Assembly: GCF_002196855.1 (NCBI RefSeq)
Contig: NZ_NIPW01000005.1
Location: 186,001-250,000 of the forward strand
Origin: Haematobacter genomosp. 1
GTDB taxonomy: Bacteria; Pseudomonadota; Alphaproteobacteria; Rhodobacterales; Rhodobacteraceae
Reading direction: 5' to 3'
DNA: 64,000 nucleotides
The translations under genes and the position numbers were made by a program. This document shows positions 61,661 through 64,000 of this stretch, piece after piece. Under the pieces are notes generated by a model. It was not told the DNA's origin. It was given only the letters and a program-made list of their open reading frames with translations, and made no database searches. The stretch's first letter is position 1. Every line of letters starts with the position of its first letter.

Positions 61661-62679
61661 CTCCGCTCCTCCCCCGGTTCCAGAATGTAGGGTCCGACGG
61701 GCCGTGGCCGCTCCGCCCTCTCCAGCAGACGCGCCAGCGTCAGAAGGGCTGTCGCGGCAAAGGCCGCCGCCCATGCGAAACGGGTCAGATCGCGGCGCGG
61801 CACCGGTTCGCGATAAAGCAGCGGGCGCGCCTCCAGCCGGTCGATTTCGGCAATCGCCCGCGCCACCGCCTCGGGGTTCTCCGCCTCGAAGGCGCGATAG
61901 GGAATGCCGAGACGCTCCAGAAACAGGTTCAGGTGGCGTTCGGGGCGGGCCTGCGCGGTGTCCGGCTCTCCCGGCGCAGGCTTGTCGAACAGGCCGCGGC
62001 TGTTGGCGGTGCGGAGATAGAGCCAGTAAAGCCGCGCCCCCTGCCGCACCGCCTCAGCGGTAAGCAAATCCTGCACCTCGCGGGGGATGATCCCGGCCCC
62101 GTCGGATACCATGATGACCGCGCGGGAGGCATTCTCCGCCGTGTCGTCAAAGAGCGAAAACGCCAGCGCCAGCCCGCGCCCGACATCCGTCTTGGAAAGA
62201 CCGGGTTCGTCGATGGCGGCGATGGCGGCAGCCACGGCGTCGCGGCTGTCGGTCATGGGCAGGATCAGCATCGGGGCGGTGGAAAAGGCGGCGACGGCGA
62301 TCCGGTCATGCGGTCGGGAGGCCGCGAATTCGGCCAGAAGCCGCTTGGCCGCGGCGGCCTTTGCCTCGTTCGAACCATCGGGTCTGCGGCCCGCGAAACT
62401 GTCGTTCATGCTCATCGACCGGTCGATCAGCAGGACCAGATGCGCTCCCGTGCCGATCCGCGCGCGGGTTCCACCGCCGGCATAGGGGCCGGCAAGCCCG
62501 ACCAGCAGACCCGCAACCGCAAGCGCGCCCAGCAGCCGGAGCAGCGGCTCCAGCCACGCACCTCCCGGCGGCCCGCCGCCAAGCGCGGGTTGCGCCCGCG
62601 CCACCAGCAGCGGCAGCACAAGCGGCACCGCCGCCAGCGGCAGCAACAGCAGCCAGAGCGGAGAGACAAAGCCGATCAT
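61657..62679 (-). CDS. mxaC: Methanol oxidation VWA protein
   Basis: A 340-residue VWA protein. N-terminal helices (SPLWLLLLPLAAVPLVLPLL and LLRLLGALAVAGLLVGLAGP), MIDAS LVLLIDRSMSMNDS (DxSxS), a second loop VIMVSDGAGIIPREV, and a C-terminal helix (FAWAAAFAATALLTLARLL). The ATG at 62679 follows a GGGGGCGGG ribosome site; the longer upstream reading is antisense to mxaA-linked DNA and has no helix at its start. It lies 76 bp after mxaA, the only gap in the run. Confidence 0.85.
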   Translation of the reverse strand: MIGFVSPLWLLLLPLAAVPLVLPLLVARAQPALGGGPPGGAWLEPLLRLLGALAVAGLLVGLAGPYAGGGTRARIGTGAHLVLLIDRSMSMNDSFAGRRPDGSNEAKAAAAKRLLAEFAASRPHDRIAVAAFSTAPMLILPMTDSRDAVAAAIAAIDEPGLSKTDVGRGLALAFSLFDDTAENASRAVIMVSDGAGIIPREVQDLLTAEAVRQGARLYWLYLRTANSRGLFDKPAPGEPDTAQARPERHLNLFLERLGIPYRAFEAENPEAVARAIAEIDRLEARPLLYREPVPRRDLTRFAWAAAFAATALLTLARLLERAERPRPVGPYILEPGEERR

Positions 62680-62755
62680 GACCCGCCCCCTCCCCGCACA
62701 GCGCGCGGCACGGGGAAGGCGCGCTGAATGACACGGCTGAAGCGGACGCACCCCA

Positions 62756-63631
62756 TCAGGCCCGGCCCCCCTCTCGCCGCGCGAGACTCCGTGCCAGCGG
62801 CAGGGCTTCCGCCCCCTCTCCCGAGCCGTCGCCGTAGAACATCCGGGCGGAGGCGTCGAAGAAGCCCCGCAACTCCGCGCGCAGGCCTTCAAACTCGGGA
62901 TGCCGCGTCAGGAACCCGTCCAGATCGCTCGCCAGAAGCGGCCCGCCATTCGCGCCATTCAGCCCGCGATGCAGCGCGAGAGCCTGCGTCCGCGCGTCTC
63001 CCGCGCGCCGCACCTGCCGCAGCGCACGCGTCAGGGGCCGCTCCGCTCGTCGGTGGAAGGGCCACCACCCCTGCTGCCAAGCCATGCCGCTCAGCGCCAG
63101 AAGCGCGAACAGGCCGAACCCCGCCGCGCCGCGGAAGAGCGGCAGCGTCGCCAGCGGCCGAACCCCCACGTCCGGCTGCATGGAAGCGATGGCGGACGGG
63201 GCGAGGATCGGTCGGATGGGCGAGGTGACGAAATCCCAGCCCGGGATCTCGGCCTCCTCCACGCGCCCGCTTCCGTCGCGGGCCAGAAACCGCAGGCGAT
63301 AGCCCGGAACCTGCTGCCGCGACGGCTCAAGCGCTGCATAGAAATTCTGCCATTCCGTCGTGACGCGCCAGGCGGCGTGGCCGTTCACCGTCAGCTCCTC
63401 TACCACCACATCGACAAGGTCGAGCCAATAGGCGGCGGCGCGCGGCGCGGGCAGGCTCGCCCGGTCGATCCCGAACCCTTCGGGCGGCACCAGAAGGGCA
63501 CGATGCACCAGCCTGTCACCCAGCCACCAGCCGTAACCCCGCGGCGGCTCCACAGTGTAATCCACCGTCGCGGCAGCAAGGCCGGTAAGCCCCGCCACCC
63601 AGAGGAACCACAGAAGAGCGAGCCGCCTCAC
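62756..63631 (-). CDS. mxaA: Methanol dehydrogenase maturation protein
   Basis: A 291-residue MxaA: signal peptide LALLWFLWVAGLTGLAAA, a periplasmic beta domain (VDYTVEPPRGYGWWLGDRLV, YWLDLVDVVVEELTVNGHAA, GYRLRFLARDGSGRVEEAEI), one transmembrane helix (GFGLFALLALSGMAWQQGWW) and a cytoplasmic helical tail. MxaA is needed to insert calcium into the MxaFI methanol dehydrogenase. The GTG at 63631 overlaps the mxaS stop (GTGA). The rigid order S-A-C-K-L matches known mxa clusters. Confidence 0.88.
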   Translation of the reverse strand: MRRLALLWFLWVAGLTGLAAATVDYTVEPPRGYGWWLGDRLVHRALLVPPEGFGIDRASLPAPRAAAYWLDLVDVVVEELTVNGHAAWRVTTEWQNFYAALEPSRQQVPGYRLRFLARDGSGRVEEAEIPGWDFVTSPIRPILAPSAIASMQPDVGVRPLATLPLFRGAAGFGLFALLALSGMAWQQGWWPFHRRAERPLTRALRQVRRAGDARTQALALHRGLNGANGGPLLASDLDGFLTRHPEFEGLRAELRGFFDASARMFYGDGSGEGAEALPLARSLARREGGRA

Positions 63632-64000
63632 AGCACCCTCCGCGCAAGTTCGGCGGCAAGGTCGGCGGGCGCGATCCTGTCGCGGATCTCCACGGGATCC
63701 CGCCCGTGGCGATGAAAGGCGGCGGCGACCTCCTCGCGCTGCCGCTCCCGCTGCTGACGCCATCTGTCCCAGCGCGCAGACGTCACGACCGACGTGCGGG
63801 CCCGTCCCGTCTCGGGGTCGTTGAGACGCAGCAGGCGGGGCACGCGGCCGGGATGCTGCCGCTCCTCCGCCTCCAGCGCGCTGTCACGCAGCCAGAGCGG
63901 CAGCAATGCATGGCTCCCGAAGGCGGCGAGAAGCCGCTCTGCCTCCTCTCCGGTGATCTCGAAATCCGACATGAGCACGACCAGCGTCCGCGCGACCGGC
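63628..64000 (-). CDS. mxaS: DUF58 protein of the methanol oxidation cluster, partial
   Basis: The C-terminal 123 residues of a DUF58 protein, open at the right edge. The segment ARTLVVLMSDFEIT is the usual DUF58 strand before the last third, followed by EEAERLLAAFGSHALLPLWL and ERQREEVAAAFHRHGRDPVE. MxaS pairs with the MoxR-type ATPase MxaR, which should lie immediately to the right of the window. The start codon is outside; in-frame reading continues without a stop to base 64000. Confidence 0.82.
   Translation of the reverse strand, partial: PVARTLVVLMSDFEITGEEAERLLAAFGSHALLPLWLRDSALEAEERQHPGRVPRLLRLNDPETGRARTSVVTSARWDRWRQQRERQREEVAAAFHRHGRDPVEIRDRIAPADLAAELARRVL

Noticed and set aside
1-64000. 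CRISPR arrays, tRNA, rRNA, prophage or conjugative genes
   Set aside because: No regularly spaced repeats, cloverleaf-like segments, integrase or phage structural motifs were found on reading either strand.

Overview
The window is GC-rich, densely packed alphaproteobacterial chromosome. A Rhodobacterales-type genome fits best: a smo/mtlK polyol locus, a divergent pcaQ-pcaDC pair, badHI/aliAB genes, a NAGGN osmolyte operon and mxa methanol-oxidation accessory genes occur together, and most genes inside operons overlap by ATGA or GTGA. No rRNA, tRNA, CRISPR array, phage or intact transposase was seen.

Layout. 1-2065: end of a protocatechuate operon (pcaD, pcaC) divergent from its LysR regulator pcaQ. 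2115-3113: secreted SxxK serine hydrolase. 3115-12422: a LysR gene with an ArgE-like deacetylase, divergent from a complete peptide ABC transporter and an M20D amidohydrolase, probably an N-acyl amino acid or peptide uptake-and-hydrolysis unit. 12753-18627: a seven-gene MoxR / DUF58 / DUF4381 / two VWA / TPR / BatD module, tightly overlapped and of unknown target. 18697-25699: a TetR regulator and two sets of acyl-CoA genes (MaoC hydratase, SDR, two thioesterases, crotonase, acyl-CoA ligase) plus an orphan branched-chain-type binding protein; the same palindromic operator lies in front of both sets.

25737-35485: sorbitol/mannitol/arabitol uptake and oxidation (HAD, SorC regulator, ABC transporter, smoS, mtlK) with a divergent xylB, followed by a GST gene (35499-36200). 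36256-41443: cyclohexanecarboxylate degradation (badH, badI, aliB, aliA) divergent from badR. 41566-42717: a passenger-less autotransporter beta-barrel gene. 42875-46206: modEABC molybdate uptake. 46295-47629: MFS transporter. 47688-52533: the NAGGN osmoprotectant genes (synthetase, asparagine-synthetase-like amidotransferase, M42 peptidase). 52996-58627: a second peptide/nickel-type ABC transporter with a coupled DUF1684 gene. 58869-60064: a 24-residue membrane peptide translationally coupled to a large membrane/coiled-coil protein. 60141-64000: mxaSACKL (mxaS cut by the window edge), the MoxR-partner genes that mature methanol dehydrogenase.

The main non-coding finds are two full copies and one possible remnant of a short inverted-repeat element (about 157-159 bp, ends CAGGCTGCTG). 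One copy duplicates a CTAG that serves as the stop codon of both convergent neighbours. There are also operator candidates for the TetR, SorC, MarR and ModE regulators, an attenuator-like hairpin behind smoE, and a 33-bp-period direct repeat behind the NAGGN peptidase gene. All family assignments come from reading motifs, lengths and gene order; no database search was run.
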